NCBI RefSeq assembly: GCF_000331735.1
Contig: NC_020126.1
Coordinates: 620,001 to 684,000, forward strand
Source of the DNA: Myxococcus stipitatus DSM 14675
GTDB lineage: Bacteria > Myxococcota > Myxococcia > Myxococcales > Myxococcaceae
Direction: 5' to 3'
Length of the DNA stretch: 64,000 nt
The notes under the pieces were generated by a model that did no database searches, was not told where the DNA came from, and saw nothing but the letters and a program-made list of their open reading frames with translations. Positions 40,488 to 49,377 of this stretch are shown in pieces (position 1 is the first letter of the stretch; each line of letters begins with the position of its first letter). Both the position numbers and the translations under genes were made by a program.

Positions 40488-41210
40488 ATGGTGGTTCGCA
40501 TGAACTCAATGTCGTGGCGCTCTCTCGAAGAGATGTTGTCTGGAATTGTGAAACCGGAGGGTTGTTCCGCCGAGCAGCTGGCACGTGAGGACATTCCGCG
40601 TCTCACGGCGCTGCTGGCCGCGTGGTATCCGGACATCCGGGTCGGCACGGAGAGCCGCCACCTGGACCCCGCCTTCTACGAGCGGGACGTCTACCTCCGC
40701 GGCGAGTCGCCGGACCGCTCGGTGTACGCGTTTGTATGCCGCGAAATCTCGAGCGGAGACATCATCGGTCTGCTGACGGTGGAGCGGAACGTGCGTGGCC
40801 TGCAACTCTCGGCGGGGCTGGGCGTCGTCGAGCCGACGCGCCGGGGGATGGGAATTGGATTCATCGGCACCGCGGCGCTGGAGATGGTGGGGCGCAACAT
40901 CGGCGCGGAGGTGGTCCTCTACTATTCGACGCTGAAGACGGCGCGCCATCAGCGGAATGCCGAATCCCAAGGTTTCAAGTTGGTGGGATTGGTTCCCGCG
41001 TTCGACGTGGATGCCATTGCGCCGGGCACGGTGAAGCGCGTGTATGAAGCGCTCTACGCGAAGGTGCTCGTCGCCCCGGAGCAGGTCCACCTGCCGGAGT
41101 GGAACGTGCTCACGCCGTCGACGCGTGAGCTCTACACGCACCTGTTCGGTGCGCACCCCGCGGCGCAGAGCGCCGAGCCGCCCTTGGGGCGGGAGCTCTC
41201 TCATGGTTGA
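40488..41210 (+). CDS. GNAT family N-acetyltransferase
   Basis: A 240-residue acyl-CoA-dependent transferase. The cofactor segment is LSAGLGVVEPTRRGMGIGFI followed by GTAALEMV, the GNAT motif A (RRGMGIG). The N-terminal 50 residues and the C-terminal 60 residues are outside the usual core. The acceptor is unknown. Its stop overlaps the next gene's start by 8 bases, and the two gene products with the ATP-grasp ligase form a tight same-strand cluster. ATG 40488 is used; ATG 40500 is possible. Confidence 0.82.
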   Translation: MVVRMNSMSWRSLEEMLSGIVKPEGCSAEQLAREDIPRLTALLAAWYPDIRVGTESRHLDPAFYERDVYLRGESPDRSVYAFVCREISSGDIIGLLTVERNVRGLQLSAGLGVVEPTRRGMGIGFIGTAALEMVGRNIGAEVVLYYSTLKTARHQRNAESQGFKLVGLVPAFDVDAIAPGTVKRVYEALYAKVLVAPEQVHLPEWNVLTPSTRELYTHLFGAHPAAQSAEPPLGRELSHG

Positions 41211-42249
41211 AGTCCGGCTCTTCGAGGGGGACGCGGTGGACGCGTCCCGTTTCGTCAACCGCGTCTGGGGCGAGTACTACGGAGCACAGGGGCCCCTGAC
41301 GGACTTCCAGCCCCGCCTGCTCGACTGGGTGGTCTTCGGCAACTCGCTCGCGCCCCGGGAGTACAGGTTGGCGGCGTACGCGAAGGGCCAGCTGGCGGGG
41401 CTCATCCTCGCCGAGCCCATGAAGCTGCGGCTGGGAGACCGTGACGTGGATGCGACGTACGGGAGCTGGTTCAGCGTGGACCCCTCGTTCCGGGGGATGG
41501 GTGTGGGGCAGAAGCTGGCGGAGGCCATGTCCCTCCGCCAGCGGGAGCGCGGGGCGGCGCTGATGCTGGCCTGTCTGGCGGACGGCTCCGCCGGAGAGCG
41601 CTTCTGGACGAAGACGCCGGGGACGCGGACCTTCGACCCGCTGGGGTTGTGGCTCCACGTCTTCGACGCGGCGGCGGTGTCGCGCTGGGCCTCGACGCGT
41701 GCGGAGCGCGCGCTCTTCTCGCTGCTGCGTCCCTGGCTGCGAAGGGAGATGGCCCCGGTGGACATGGAGGGGATTCGCCCCTACCGCCCCGGGGACCTGG
41801 CCGCGTGCATGTCGCTGGTGCAGGGGATGATGGCGCCGGTGAGCCTGGGCTACACCTACACGGTGGAGCGGCTGGCGCAGCAGCTCCTGTACCGCGACAT
41901 GCCGCACACGCTGGTGCTGGAGCGCGACGGCGTGGTGCGAGGACTGGTCAACTACTACACGCTCCAGATGAACGCGCGGGGACCGTTGACGGTGTTGGTG
42001 GACCTGTTGACGTTCCACGAGTCCGTCTCGTCGGCGGACCGCAAGCGGCTGCTTCGCGCGGCGATGAAGGACATGATGGCGCACGGCGCGAGCTGCGCGT
42101 CGATGCTGCGCAGCCCCTGTGTGGCGCCGACGCTGATGCTAGGGGCTGGATGGGTCCCCTGGCCCGGAGGGATGCGGCTGGGGTGTCTGTTGTCCTCTCC
42201 GGACGTGGAGTGGCCTTCGTCGCCCCGCGTCTTCACGCACCTGCGCTGA
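41203..42249 (+). CDS. Double GNAT-domain acyltransferase
   Basis: A 348-residue protein with two GNAT-like halves. The first half has a clear motif A (YGSWFSVDPSFRGMGVGQKL); the second (IRPYRPGDLAACMSLVQGMM through FHESVSSADRKRLLRAAMKD) keeps the fold pattern but lacks an obvious RxxGxG, so it may only bind substrate. Double GNAT layouts occur in N-myristoyltransferase-like and mycothiol-synthase-like enzymes; the substrate here is unknown. ATG 41203 follows GGGAGC and overlaps the previous stop, showing coupling. Confidence 0.75.
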   Translation: MVEVRLFEGDAVDASRFVNRVWGEYYGAQGPLTDFQPRLLDWVVFGNSLAPREYRLAAYAKGQLAGLILAEPMKLRLGDRDVDATYGSWFSVDPSFRGMGVGQKLAEAMSLRQRERGAALMLACLADGSAGERFWTKTPGTRTFDPLGLWLHVFDAAAVSRWASTRAERALFSLLRPWLRREMAPVDMEGIRPYRPGDLAACMSLVQGMMAPVSLGYTYTVERLAQQLLYRDMPHTLVLERDGVVRGLVNYYTLQMNARGPLTVLVDLLTFHESVSSADRKRLLRAAMKDMMAHGASCASMLRSPCVAPTLMLGAGWVPWPGGMRLGCLLSSPDVEWPSSPRVFTHLR

Positions 42250-42404
42250 AGGCGCGCGCGGGGCGCACTCACGCCAGGGGCGCGCGTCCGCCGTCCTCGA
42301 CGGGTCGGACGGGCGCCCACCCCGCAGGAGGGCGGAGAAGGAACTGGGCGCAGGCGCGTGGCGCGCTATGGTCCTGGGTGCCGGGATTGTCGGCCCGAGG
42401 AGCC

Positions 42405-43595
42405 ATGAACTTCGTCTTCATCTCTCCGCACTTCCCGTCCCACTTCTTCCACTTCGTCACCGCGCTGCGCGAGCGCGGTGTCACGGTGCTGGGCATCGGC
42501 GACGCCCCCTACGAGTCCCTGCGTCCGGAGCTGCGCGACGCCTTGCGCGAGTACTACTTCGTCCCCAGCCTGCATGAGGAGGACTCGCTGCTGCGCGCCG
42601 CGGGCTACCTCACCTGGCGGCACGGGCGGCTGCAGCGCATCGACTCGCTCAACGAGGCGTGGCTGGAGGTGGAGGCGCGCCTGCGCGAGGACTTCCACGT
42701 CCCGGGGTTGCAGCCCACGGACATCCACCGGATGCGCTCGAAGTCGGGCATGGCCCAGGTCTTCCAGCAGGCGGGGGTGCCGCACCCGGACCTCATCCGC
42801 GTGCGCGATGCGGGGCAGGTGAAGGACTTCGCCGCGCGGGTGGGCTACCCGCTGGTTCTCAAGCCCGACGTGGGCGTGGGCGCGGCCAACACCTTCAAGG
42901 TCTCCCACGCCGCGGACGTGGACGCCGCGCTGGCCCACCCGCTGCCCACGACCTATGTCGCGCAGCCGTACGTGCGCGGCACCATCGTCACGTATGACGG
43001 CATCGTGGACCGGCACGGGGCCATCGTCTTCACGCTCAGCCACGAGTACAGCGACGGCGGCATGGAGACGGTGGTGGAGCGCCGGGACATCTCCTTCTGG
43101 AGCCACCTGGAGATTCCCCCCGCACTGGACGTGCTCGGCCGGCAGGTGGTGGCGGCCTTCGGCCTGCGGGAGCGCTGGTTCCACCTGGAGTTCTTCCGTT
43201 TGCCAGACGGCCGCTTCGTCGTCCTGGAGGCCAACCTGCGTCCGCCCGGGGGCTTCATCCCGGACATGATGAATTACACATGCGACATCGACGTGTATCG
43301 CCTCTGGGCGCGAGTGATGACGGGGGACCCGGTGGCGGACTTCCGATACACGCCGCGATATCACGTGTGTCACAGCGCGCGCCGCCATGGCCGCCGCTAT
43401 CAGTACACACACGACGAGGTGGTGAAGCGGCTGGGCCCCGCGTTCATCCTCCACCGTGAGCTGCCGCCCATCTACCACAGCCTTCTGGGCGAGGAGATGT
43501 ACCTCACGCGGCACACGGACCTGGACGCGATGCAGGACGCCGTGCGCTTCATCCAGGCCACGGTGTCGCGCGAGCTCAGCGCTCCGTCCACGTGA
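42405..43595 (+). CDS. ATP-grasp carboxylate-amine ligase-like protein
   Basis: A 396-residue ATP-grasp enzyme that would activate a carboxylate as acyl phosphate and join it to an amine or thiol. Fold marks: an N-terminal Rossmann-like segment (FVFISPHFPSHFFHFVTALR), MRSKSGMAQVFQQAGVPHPD, LVLKPDVGVGAANTFKV with the ATP-binding Lys, YVAQPYVRG and FHLEFFRLPDGRFVVLEANL with the metal-binding Glu and Asn. The substrate is unknown. It lies 155 bases after the double-GNAT gene on the same strand. ATG 42405 is closely preceded by GAGGAG. Its last 20 bases overlap the convergent DUF2378 gene. Confidence 0.87.
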   Translation: MNFVFISPHFPSHFFHFVTALRERGVTVLGIGDAPYESLRPELRDALREYYFVPSLHEEDSLLRAAGYLTWRHGRLQRIDSLNEAWLEVEARLREDFHVPGLQPTDIHRMRSKSGMAQVFQQAGVPHPDLIRVRDAGQVKDFAARVGYPLVLKPDVGVGAANTFKVSHAADVDAALAHPLPTTYVAQPYVRGTIVTYDGIVDRHGAIVFTLSHEYSDGGMETVVERRDISFWSHLEIPPALDVLGRQVVAAFGLRERWFHLEFFRLPDGRFVVLEANLRPPGGFIPDMMNYTCDIDVYRLWARVMTGDPVADFRYTPRYHVCHSARRHGRRYQYTHDEVVKRLGPAFILHRELPPIYHSLLGEEMYLTRHTDLDAMQDAVRFIQATVSRELSAPST

Positions 43596-44148
43596 GCAGG
43601 TACGTGGTGTGGCCGTCCTCCACGGACAGCGTCGTCGCGTGGGGGGACTCGCCTCCGCCCATGCGCAGCAGGCCCTCGAAGAGCGCCTCCGAGTAGCCGG
43701 GGCAGTCCAGCGCGGAGTTCATGCGCAGCTCGTAGGCGGTGGGGCCGCGCTCGGTGAGCAGCGCCTCCGTGTAGTTGTCCGTGGCGCGCAACGTCTGGGG
43801 CAGCCGCTGCACCAGCCTGCGCGGCCCGAGCAGCCGCATGACGCCGTACACCGCGCGACCGATAAGGGTCTGCCCGTAGCCCTCCACGTGCGCGGTGGCG
43901 AGGTTGCGGAAGGCCTGCTCCAAGGGGACGGAGGGCCAGGTCTCCTCGGCGATGATGCGCAGGCAGTGCACCCACAGCGTCACGGGGTAGGCGGGCAGCA
44001 GCGGGCGGTCCACGTCGATGCCCGCCTGTCGGAGCCGCAGGCGCAGCCGCGGTGACAGCCGTCCTCGGAGGCCGTGCTGGAGCAGGCCCTCCACGACCTG
44101 GATGTAGACGAGTCGTTCCGCGAGGGGAACGGGCTTGCCGGGCTTCAC
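43576..44148 (-). CDS. DUF2378 family protein (myxobacterial paralogous family)
   Basis: A 190-residue soluble protein. The pattern LVYIQVVEGLLQHGL, LRLRLRQAGIDVDRPLLPAYPVTLW, LATAHVEGYGQTLIGRAVYGVMRLLGPRRLVQRLPQ (read in parts) and TDNYTEALLTERGPTAYELRMN matches DUF2378, known in many copies in Myxococcus genomes and almost nowhere else. No function is known. It begins 10 bases after the esterase stop on the same strand, so the two share a transcript. Its 3' end overlaps the ATP-grasp gene. Confidence 0.9.
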   Translation of the reverse strand: MKPGKPVPLAERLVYIQVVEGLLQHGLRGRLSPRLRLRLRQAGIDVDRPLLPAYPVTLWVHCLRIIAEETWPSVPLEQAFRNLATAHVEGYGQTLIGRAVYGVMRLLGPRRLVQRLPQTLRATDNYTEALLTERGPTAYELRMNSALDCPGYSEALFEGLLRMGGGESPHATTLSVEDGHTTYLLTWTER

Positions 44149-44158
44149 TCCGGGCGCC

Positions 44159-44989
44159 TCACGACAGGAGCCAGCGCAGGGCCACGGGGAGGCGGCGCTG
44201 CCAGTCCTTCTCGTGGTGCTCGCCGCCGGGCTCCAGGATGAGGGAGACCTCGTGGTCTCCGTAGCCCAGGCGCTTGAGGTGGTCGTAGAAGGCGCGCGTG
44301 GCCTGGCCGTAGTGCAGCGGCAGTCCGTCCGCGTGGATGAACTCCTGGGCGCCGGCGTCCAGGTAGATGCGCGTCCAGCTGCGGTGGTGGGCGCGCCACT
44401 CGGCGAAGAGGCGGCCCTCGCTCCACATGACGGTGGGGGACAGCGCGCCGATGCGGCCGAACACCTGGGGATAGCGGTGGCCCAGGTACAGCGACATGAG
44501 GCCGCCGAGCGAGGAGCCCATGGCCCCGGTCCACTGGGCGCCGTTGCGCGTGCGGTAGTGCCGGTCGACGAGCGGCTTGAGCTGCTCCACCAGGAAGCGG
44601 GCGTAGACCTCGCCTCGGGCCTTCACCTGGCCGCGCGGGTCATTCCAGGGGGAGTACTCCTGGAGCCGGCCCTGGCCCGAGTCCACCGCGACGATGATCC
44701 ACGGCTCCAGGTGTCCGTGGTGCACGCCCTGCTCCATCGCGACGTTGGCGCACCACGTGTCGAAGAGGGCGGACTCGGGATGGGCGAAGACGTTCTGCCC
44801 GTCGTGCATGTAGAGGACGGGGAAGCGATGCCAGGGCATCGTGTCGTAGGCATCCGGCGTGTAGATGCGCACGGTGCGGGAGAAGCCCTCCTGGGGGGAG
44901 GGGAAGTCTCGGACGATGTGGACGTGGCCCATGGATGCGGGAGGAAGCATGGCATGGATGGAGGCGCGGTGCTCGTCCCCTCGGGTCAT
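44159..44989 (-). CDS. Esterase of the Fes/IroE (esterase D) type
   Basis: A 276-residue alpha/beta hydrolase. FPVLYMHDGQNVF supplies the oxyanion region, GSSLGGLMSLYLG the nucleophile Ser, and EPGGEHHEKDWQRRL the catalytic His. This branch includes enterobactin esterase-like and glycosyl-ester hydrolases; no signal peptide is seen. The start at 44989 lacks a good ribosome site, and ATG 44950 is possible. It is the first gene of a two-gene unit with DUF2378. Confidence 0.85.
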   Translation of the reverse strand: MTRGDEHRASIHAMLPPASMGHVHIVRDFPSPQEGFSRTVRIYTPDAYDTMPWHRFPVLYMHDGQNVFAHPESALFDTWCANVAMEQGVHHGHLEPWIIVAVDSGQGRLQEYSPWNDPRGQVKARGEVYARFLVEQLKPLVDRHYRTRNGAQWTGAMGSSLGGLMSLYLGHRYPQVFGRIGALSPTVMWSEGRLFAEWRAHHRSWTRIYLDAGAQEFIHADGLPLHYGQATRAFYDHLKRLGYGDHEVSLILEPGGEHHEKDWQRRLPVALRWLLS

Positions 44990-45135
44990 GCGGTGGTTCT
45001 CGAGCGTACACGGCGAGGGAGGGGCGGCCTTGGGAGGTTGGCCTCATGACTGCACGAGGGGCGTGGAGATGGGCGGGTGGGCCGGCTCTGCCATAGTGGC
45101 GATGCAGCGGCCACCGCCCCCTCCGGAGACCCTTG

Positions 45136-45330
45136 ATGGAACTGCACCGCCTGCACCTCTCCGCGCTGTTGATGGTGACCGAGGCCGACCTCCGGGTGGC
45201 TCGGGCCGCGCTGGATGGCAGTGAAGAAGCCCGTCGCAGATATGCCGCCGCGCTGGCTCGCGCGGTGGCGGCGAAGTCGGTGACGGAGGAGCTGTTGCTC
45301 GCGGACCCTCGGCAGGTCGTCCGGGTGTGA
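45136..45330 (+). CDS. Very small protein, unknown
   Basis: A 64-residue predicted protein (MELHRLHLSALLMVTEADLR onward), almost all helical and Ala/Arg/Leu-rich with no Cys. A GGAGA site 7 bases before the ATG and gene-like codon use support it. It stands alone between the esterase promoter region and the envelope operon at 45.5 kb. No family recognised. Confidence 0.5.
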   Translation: MELHRLHLSALLMVTEADLRVARAALDGSEEARRRYAAALARAVAAKSVTEELLLADPRQVVRV

Positions 45331-45481
45331 GGGCGTGACGCGGGGGCGTGCTCGCACCGGCGCATGACGTCCTGTCGTCGCGTGCGTCCGGGGTGTGGAC
45401 GCGCGGCCTTTCTGGCGGACGGCGCCGGGGAGGCGTGCCGCGGGAGGTCGCGATGGTCTTCGGCGTGCAGGGTGGCGCCGC

Positions 45482-47497
45482 GTGCATCGGTTCCTCGGGG
45501 TGTTGCTCCAGGTCGGGTTGGGGTGTGGATGGTTGGGTGCGTGGGCCGCGAGTGCTGCTCCCTACGAAGTGGAGCAGGGCCTCGAGGATGAGCAGGCGCT
45601 CCTCGCGCTGTGGGAGGACGGGACGCTCTCCTCGGAGAGCTGGGCCGCGCTCATGTCGCTGCGGCGCGCGGGCGTGGACGTGGAGCGGGCCTCTCGGGGC
45701 GTGCTCTATGCGCTGCCAGGGCTGACGTACTCGGAGGTGGATGCGCGGTGGGGTCCGGCGTCCTCGCGTCGCGGTGTCCTGACGGAGGAGGAGGCCCGTC
45801 GGCTCGCGCCCTTCCTGGTGAAGCGCGAGTCGGAGGGGGTGTCGGGGGAGGCGCGGTGGATGACGGCGTTCTCGGGGTCGGACTCGCTGGCGCCTCCCAT
45901 GGCCTTGCAGCTGCGCGCGGGCGGGCTCGCGGGGCTTCGCGTGGGGCTGCTCGCGACATGGGCGCGCCGGAGGCTGGGAGACCTGCGGCGTGAGCCCGGG
46001 AGCCGAGCGCTCGTGGTGGAGGCGCCGGGGACGGCGCTGCTGGTGCCCAAGTTCCATGGACAATGGATGGGCACGAATGCCCAGGTATTGGTGGGCACCT
46101 ATCGGCTGGGGTTCGGTCAGCGGCTGACGCTGGACACGACGTCGCTGCCGGCGCCCGAGGGCTTCCTTCCCGATGACGGTGTGAAGCCCGTGGGGGGGCT
46201 GGAGCGGGCGTGCCTGCTCGTGGAGGCCGGGTGTGAGGCGGCGACGCGCGATGCCGAGGTCACCCCGGACTTTCGCTGGGACGAGGGCTTTCGCGGCGTG
46301 GCGGGCACGGTGCGTGGGGCCGTGGGCGACGGCGTGATGCTGACGGTGACGGGCTTCGGCTCCTATCAGCGCCGCTCGCTCCAGCGGTCCGAGGTGCTGG
46401 ATGCCGTGACGTGTCCTCCCGCCTCCGTGGAGAAGGGGGACTGCGAGGCGCTCGAGGTCTTCGTGCCGGTGGCGAGGTCTCGGAGGGAGAAGCTTCGGGC
46501 GCGCACCTTGCCGGGCGTGTTTCGTGAGTGGGCTGGAGGTGGCAACGCGACGCTGGAGGTGTCGCCGCGTGCGCGTGTTGGCGTGACGGGCTGGGGGGCG
46601 CGTCCGGTCTGGCCCGACGCGGTGGGGCGGCTCGAGTTCCGGCCGGGCGCTCGCTATCCGGCGGGCGGTGCGTTTGGCGCGGTGGGCGTGGACGCGGCGT
46701 GGGGCGTGGGACCGGTGGACCTCTTCGTCGAGGGCTCGCGTGCGTTCGACTCCGCTCCGCGAGGCGGTGGAGGTTGGGCGGCGCTTCAGCGCACCGTGGT
46801 CTCGGGGGCCGGGCGGGAGTGGGAGGTGTCACTGCGTTACCGGGGCCGGGGGTTCATCAATCCCCATGGCGGAGCACCCTCCGAGCCCGAGGGGCTGGGC
46901 GCGCGTCTGCGCTACGTGCATCGGCAGGCGGAGGCGTGGCGGTTTCGAGGACAGGTGGAGGGGAGCGCGGGGCCGAGGCGGCTGAGCGCCTCCGCGCGCG
47001 TGGACTGGCGGGCGCCGCCGTGGCTTCAGCCTTCGCTTCAACTGAAGGTGCGGGAGTCCGGCGTGGGCGTGGACGTTGCTTGCTCGGGGGCCGACGTGGA
47101 GCAGGACGCGATGGACACCTGCTCCAGTGGGAGCCGGTACGAGGTGGTGACGCAGGCTCGCTCGGTGCTGTCGGAGTCGGTGGAGGTGACGGCGCGGGCT
47201 GGGGGCGCGAGGGGCGTGGAGCGAGGTCAAGCCGTGGCCCGGTGGGATGGGCACGCGCTCGTGGGGATGCGGGTGCGCGCGGGAGCCGTGGCGCGGTTCG
47301 GGGCCCGGGTCCAGTGGCGGGACGAGGACCTGTCCGAGCACACGCGGCTGCTGCGGGAGGTCCGCGCGACGGTGGATGCCGGATGGACCCCGCTGGACGC
47401 CCTGACGCTGCGGGGCCGCTATGCGTGGGTATTGGATTTGAAGGGGCAGGATGCGCCGAGGCACCTGTTCCACCTGGATGTGGAGACGCGCTTCTGA
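45482..47497 (+). CDS. Outer-membrane beta-barrel-like protein with helix-hairpin-helix-like segment
   Basis: A 671-residue secreted protein. The GTG at 45482 opens a signal peptide (VHRFLGVLLQVGLGCGWLGA, cut after ASA). Residues about 30-130 are helical with a helix-hairpin-helix-like motif (VLYALPGLTYSEVDARW) and EEEARRLAPFL, as in ComEA-like DNA-binding proteins. The remaining 530 residues alternate polar and hydrophobic residues with Gly and aromatic turns (EVSLRYRGRGFINPHGG, VTARAGGARGVERGQAVARW) and end in Phe (DVETRF), the hallmark of an outer-membrane barrel. Role inferred: surface binding or passage of DNA. It starts an operon with the two following genes. Confidence 0.65.
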   Translation: MHRFLGVLLQVGLGCGWLGAWAASAAPYEVEQGLEDEQALLALWEDGTLSSESWAALMSLRRAGVDVERASRGVLYALPGLTYSEVDARWGPASSRRGVLTEEEARRLAPFLVKRESEGVSGEARWMTAFSGSDSLAPPMALQLRAGGLAGLRVGLLATWARRRLGDLRREPGSRALVVEAPGTALLVPKFHGQWMGTNAQVLVGTYRLGFGQRLTLDTTSLPAPEGFLPDDGVKPVGGLERACLLVEAGCEAATRDAEVTPDFRWDEGFRGVAGTVRGAVGDGVMLTVTGFGSYQRRSLQRSEVLDAVTCPPASVEKGDCEALEVFVPVARSRREKLRARTLPGVFREWAGGGNATLEVSPRARVGVTGWGARPVWPDAVGRLEFRPGARYPAGGAFGAVGVDAAWGVGPVDLFVEGSRAFDSAPRGGGGWAALQRTVVSGAGREWEVSLRYRGRGFINPHGGAPSEPEGLGARLRYVHRQAEAWRFRGQVEGSAGPRRLSASARVDWRAPPWLQPSLQLKVRESGVGVDVACSGADVEQDAMDTCSSGSRYEVVTQARSVLSESVEVTARAGGARGVERGQAVARWDGHALVGMRVRAGAVARFGARVQWRDEDLSEHTRLLREVRATVDAGWTPLDALTLRGRYAWVLDLKGQDAPRHLFHLDVETRF

Positions 47498-47517
47498 CGC
47501 GCGTGGGGAGGGTCGAC

Positions 47518-49377
47518 GTGAGGGGTTGGGGATGGTGGTTGGGATTGTTGGGTTTGAGTGCGTGTGGCGTGCCTGCGGACGAGTGGGCGGAGGAGGCGTG
47601 TACGGGCGTGTTGCCAGGGGACCTGGTCATCACCGAGTACCTGAATGACCCCGAGGGGAGTGACACGGGGCAGGAGTACGTGGAGCTTCACAATCCCCAC
47701 GCGAAGCCCGTGGCGCTGGAGTCGCTGACGCTCTACGCGGCGCGCTCGGATGGCTCGCAGGAGAAGGGCTTCGCCTTCACGGAGCCTCGGTCCGTGCTGG
47801 CGGGGGACTACCTGGTGGTGGGCGATGTCCGCGATGGCCTCCTCCCCGCGCATGTGGACCTGTCGTATGGCGACGCGCTGGGCTCGCTGGGGAATGCGTC
47901 GGGCAAGCTGGGGCTGCGGTGTGGCTCGCGGGTGATTGACGAGGTGCCGCTCTCCGCGCCCGCGAGGAGTGGTCTGGCGCGCGCCCTGGATGGGCGGCTA
48001 TGGCCGGACTCGGCTGGCAACGACGACCTGTCGCGGTGGTGTGATGTGTCTGGGGCCTCCGGTGGGAGCGGGACGTTCCAGGGGAGCCCTGGCGCGGCGA
48101 ATGCTCCGTGCGCGGCGGGGGACGGTGGCGTCGTGGGAGAGGGCATCGCGACGTGTGTCCCGCTGGGCGCGGTGTCGCCCCGGGGCGTGAAGGGGCCTCG
48201 CGCGGGGGAGCTGGTCATCACGGAGGTGATGGTCAATCCGCTCGGGGATGACACGCTGGGCGAATGGGTGGAGGTCATGGCCACGGTGCCGGTGGACCTC
48301 AATGGGCTGAGCATCGGGTCGGACACCACGGTGGCGAAGCTCCAGGCGCCTCAGTGTCTGTCGCTCCCCGCGGGTGGGTACGCGGTGCTGGCTCGGCGCA
48401 CGGAGGCGGTCCTCAACGGGGGACTGCCGACACCCGTGGCCTCGTTCGGCGTGGACCTGCGCAACTCGGGAGGCGTGGTCCAGGTGAGGGCGGGCGAGGT
48501 GCTGGTGGATGCCATGGCGTATGGCGCTTCGGAGGAAGGGGTGGCGGCGCAGGTGTCACCGAGGGAGGCGAGTGCCTCCGGCAATGACTCACCGGCCGCC
48601 TGGTGTCGTGCATGGGAGCCCTACGGCCCCCGTGGAAACCGTGGCACTCCGGGGCGCGTGAATCGCGCGTGTGAGGAGGGCGTCGACTCATGGGATGGGG
48701 GATCGCCTGGTGGCGGACGCGATGCGGGGGCGCTCGAGGGGGGCTCACGCGATGGAGGTGCCGACGCCGGGGTGCCCGATGGGGGCGCTCGCGATGGAGG
48801 CGGCCCCGACGCGGGGAGCGTGGGGGCCTCATGCATCGACCGGATGACCGGGCGACCGCGCGCGCTCCGGACGCCGGGTGTCGGCTCCTTGGTGCTCACG
48901 GAGTTCATGGCCGACCCCGCCGCCGTGGCGGATGGCCTGGGCGAGTGGGTGGAGGTCCTCGCGCTGCGCGACGTCGACCTCAACGGCGTCAGCCTGATGA
49001 ACGAGAGCGGCGCGAGCACGATGCTCGATGCCTCGCTCTGTCTGTCCATGAGGGCCGGGAGCCGAGGTGTCCTCGCACGCAACGCGGACACCTCGCTCAA
49101 CGGGGGGCTGCCCTCGGTGCTGGCCACGTTCGACTTCAACCTGGCCAACGCCGCGGGCCCGCGCTCGCTGCGGCTCGGTGTGGCGGGACAGGTGCTGGAC
49201 ACCGTCACCTGGACCCACGCGGCGACGCCGGGAGTGTCCTGGCAGGTGGCGCCGGCGAGCAGCGACCCCTGGCGCAATGACATGCCGGGGAGCTTCTGCC
49301 TGTCTCCCGCGAGCGCACGGTATGGCCTGGGGGACCGAGGCACGCCGGGCCTGGAGAACCGCGCATGCGCTCCCTGA
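47518..49377 (+). CDS. Lipoprotein with three lamin-tail domains
   Basis: A 619-residue predicted lipoprotein: signal VRGWGWWLGLLG, lipobox LSAC. Three lamin-tail-like repeats follow (LVITEYLNDPEG..EYVELHN, LVITEVMVNPLG..EWVEVMA, LVLTEFMADPAA..EWVEVLA), at about residues 38-190, 225-380 and 455-615. They are joined by an Asp/Gly-rich linker (DGGSPGGGRDAG, DGGARDGGGPDAG). Lamin-tail domains in bacteria occur on secreted proteins, often next to nucleases. GTG 47518 follows GGGGAGG. It starts 20 bases after the barrel gene and overlaps the thermonuclease gene by 13 bases. Confidence 0.85.
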   Translation: MRGWGWWLGLLGLSACGVPADEWAEEACTGVLPGDLVITEYLNDPEGSDTGQEYVELHNPHAKPVALESLTLYAARSDGSQEKGFAFTEPRSVLAGDYLVVGDVRDGLLPAHVDLSYGDALGSLGNASGKLGLRCGSRVIDEVPLSAPARSGLARALDGRLWPDSAGNDDLSRWCDVSGASGGSGTFQGSPGAANAPCAAGDGGVVGEGIATCVPLGAVSPRGVKGPRAGELVITEVMVNPLGDDTLGEWVEVMATVPVDLNGLSIGSDTTVAKLQAPQCLSLPAGGYAVLARRTEAVLNGGLPTPVASFGVDLRNSGGVVQVRAGEVLVDAMAYGASEEGVAAQVSPREASASGNDSPAAWCRAWEPYGPRGNRGTPGRVNRACEEGVDSWDGGSPGGGRDAGALEGGSRDGGADAGVPDGGARDGGGPDAGSVGASCIDRMTGRPRALRTPGVGSLVLTEFMADPAAVADGLGEWVEVLALRDVDLNGVSLMNESGASTMLDASLCLSMRAGSRGVLARNADTSLNGGLPSVLATFDFNLANAAGPRSLRLGVAGQVLDTVTWTHAATPGVSWQVAPASSDPWRNDMPGSFCLSPASARYGLGDRGTPGLENRACAP

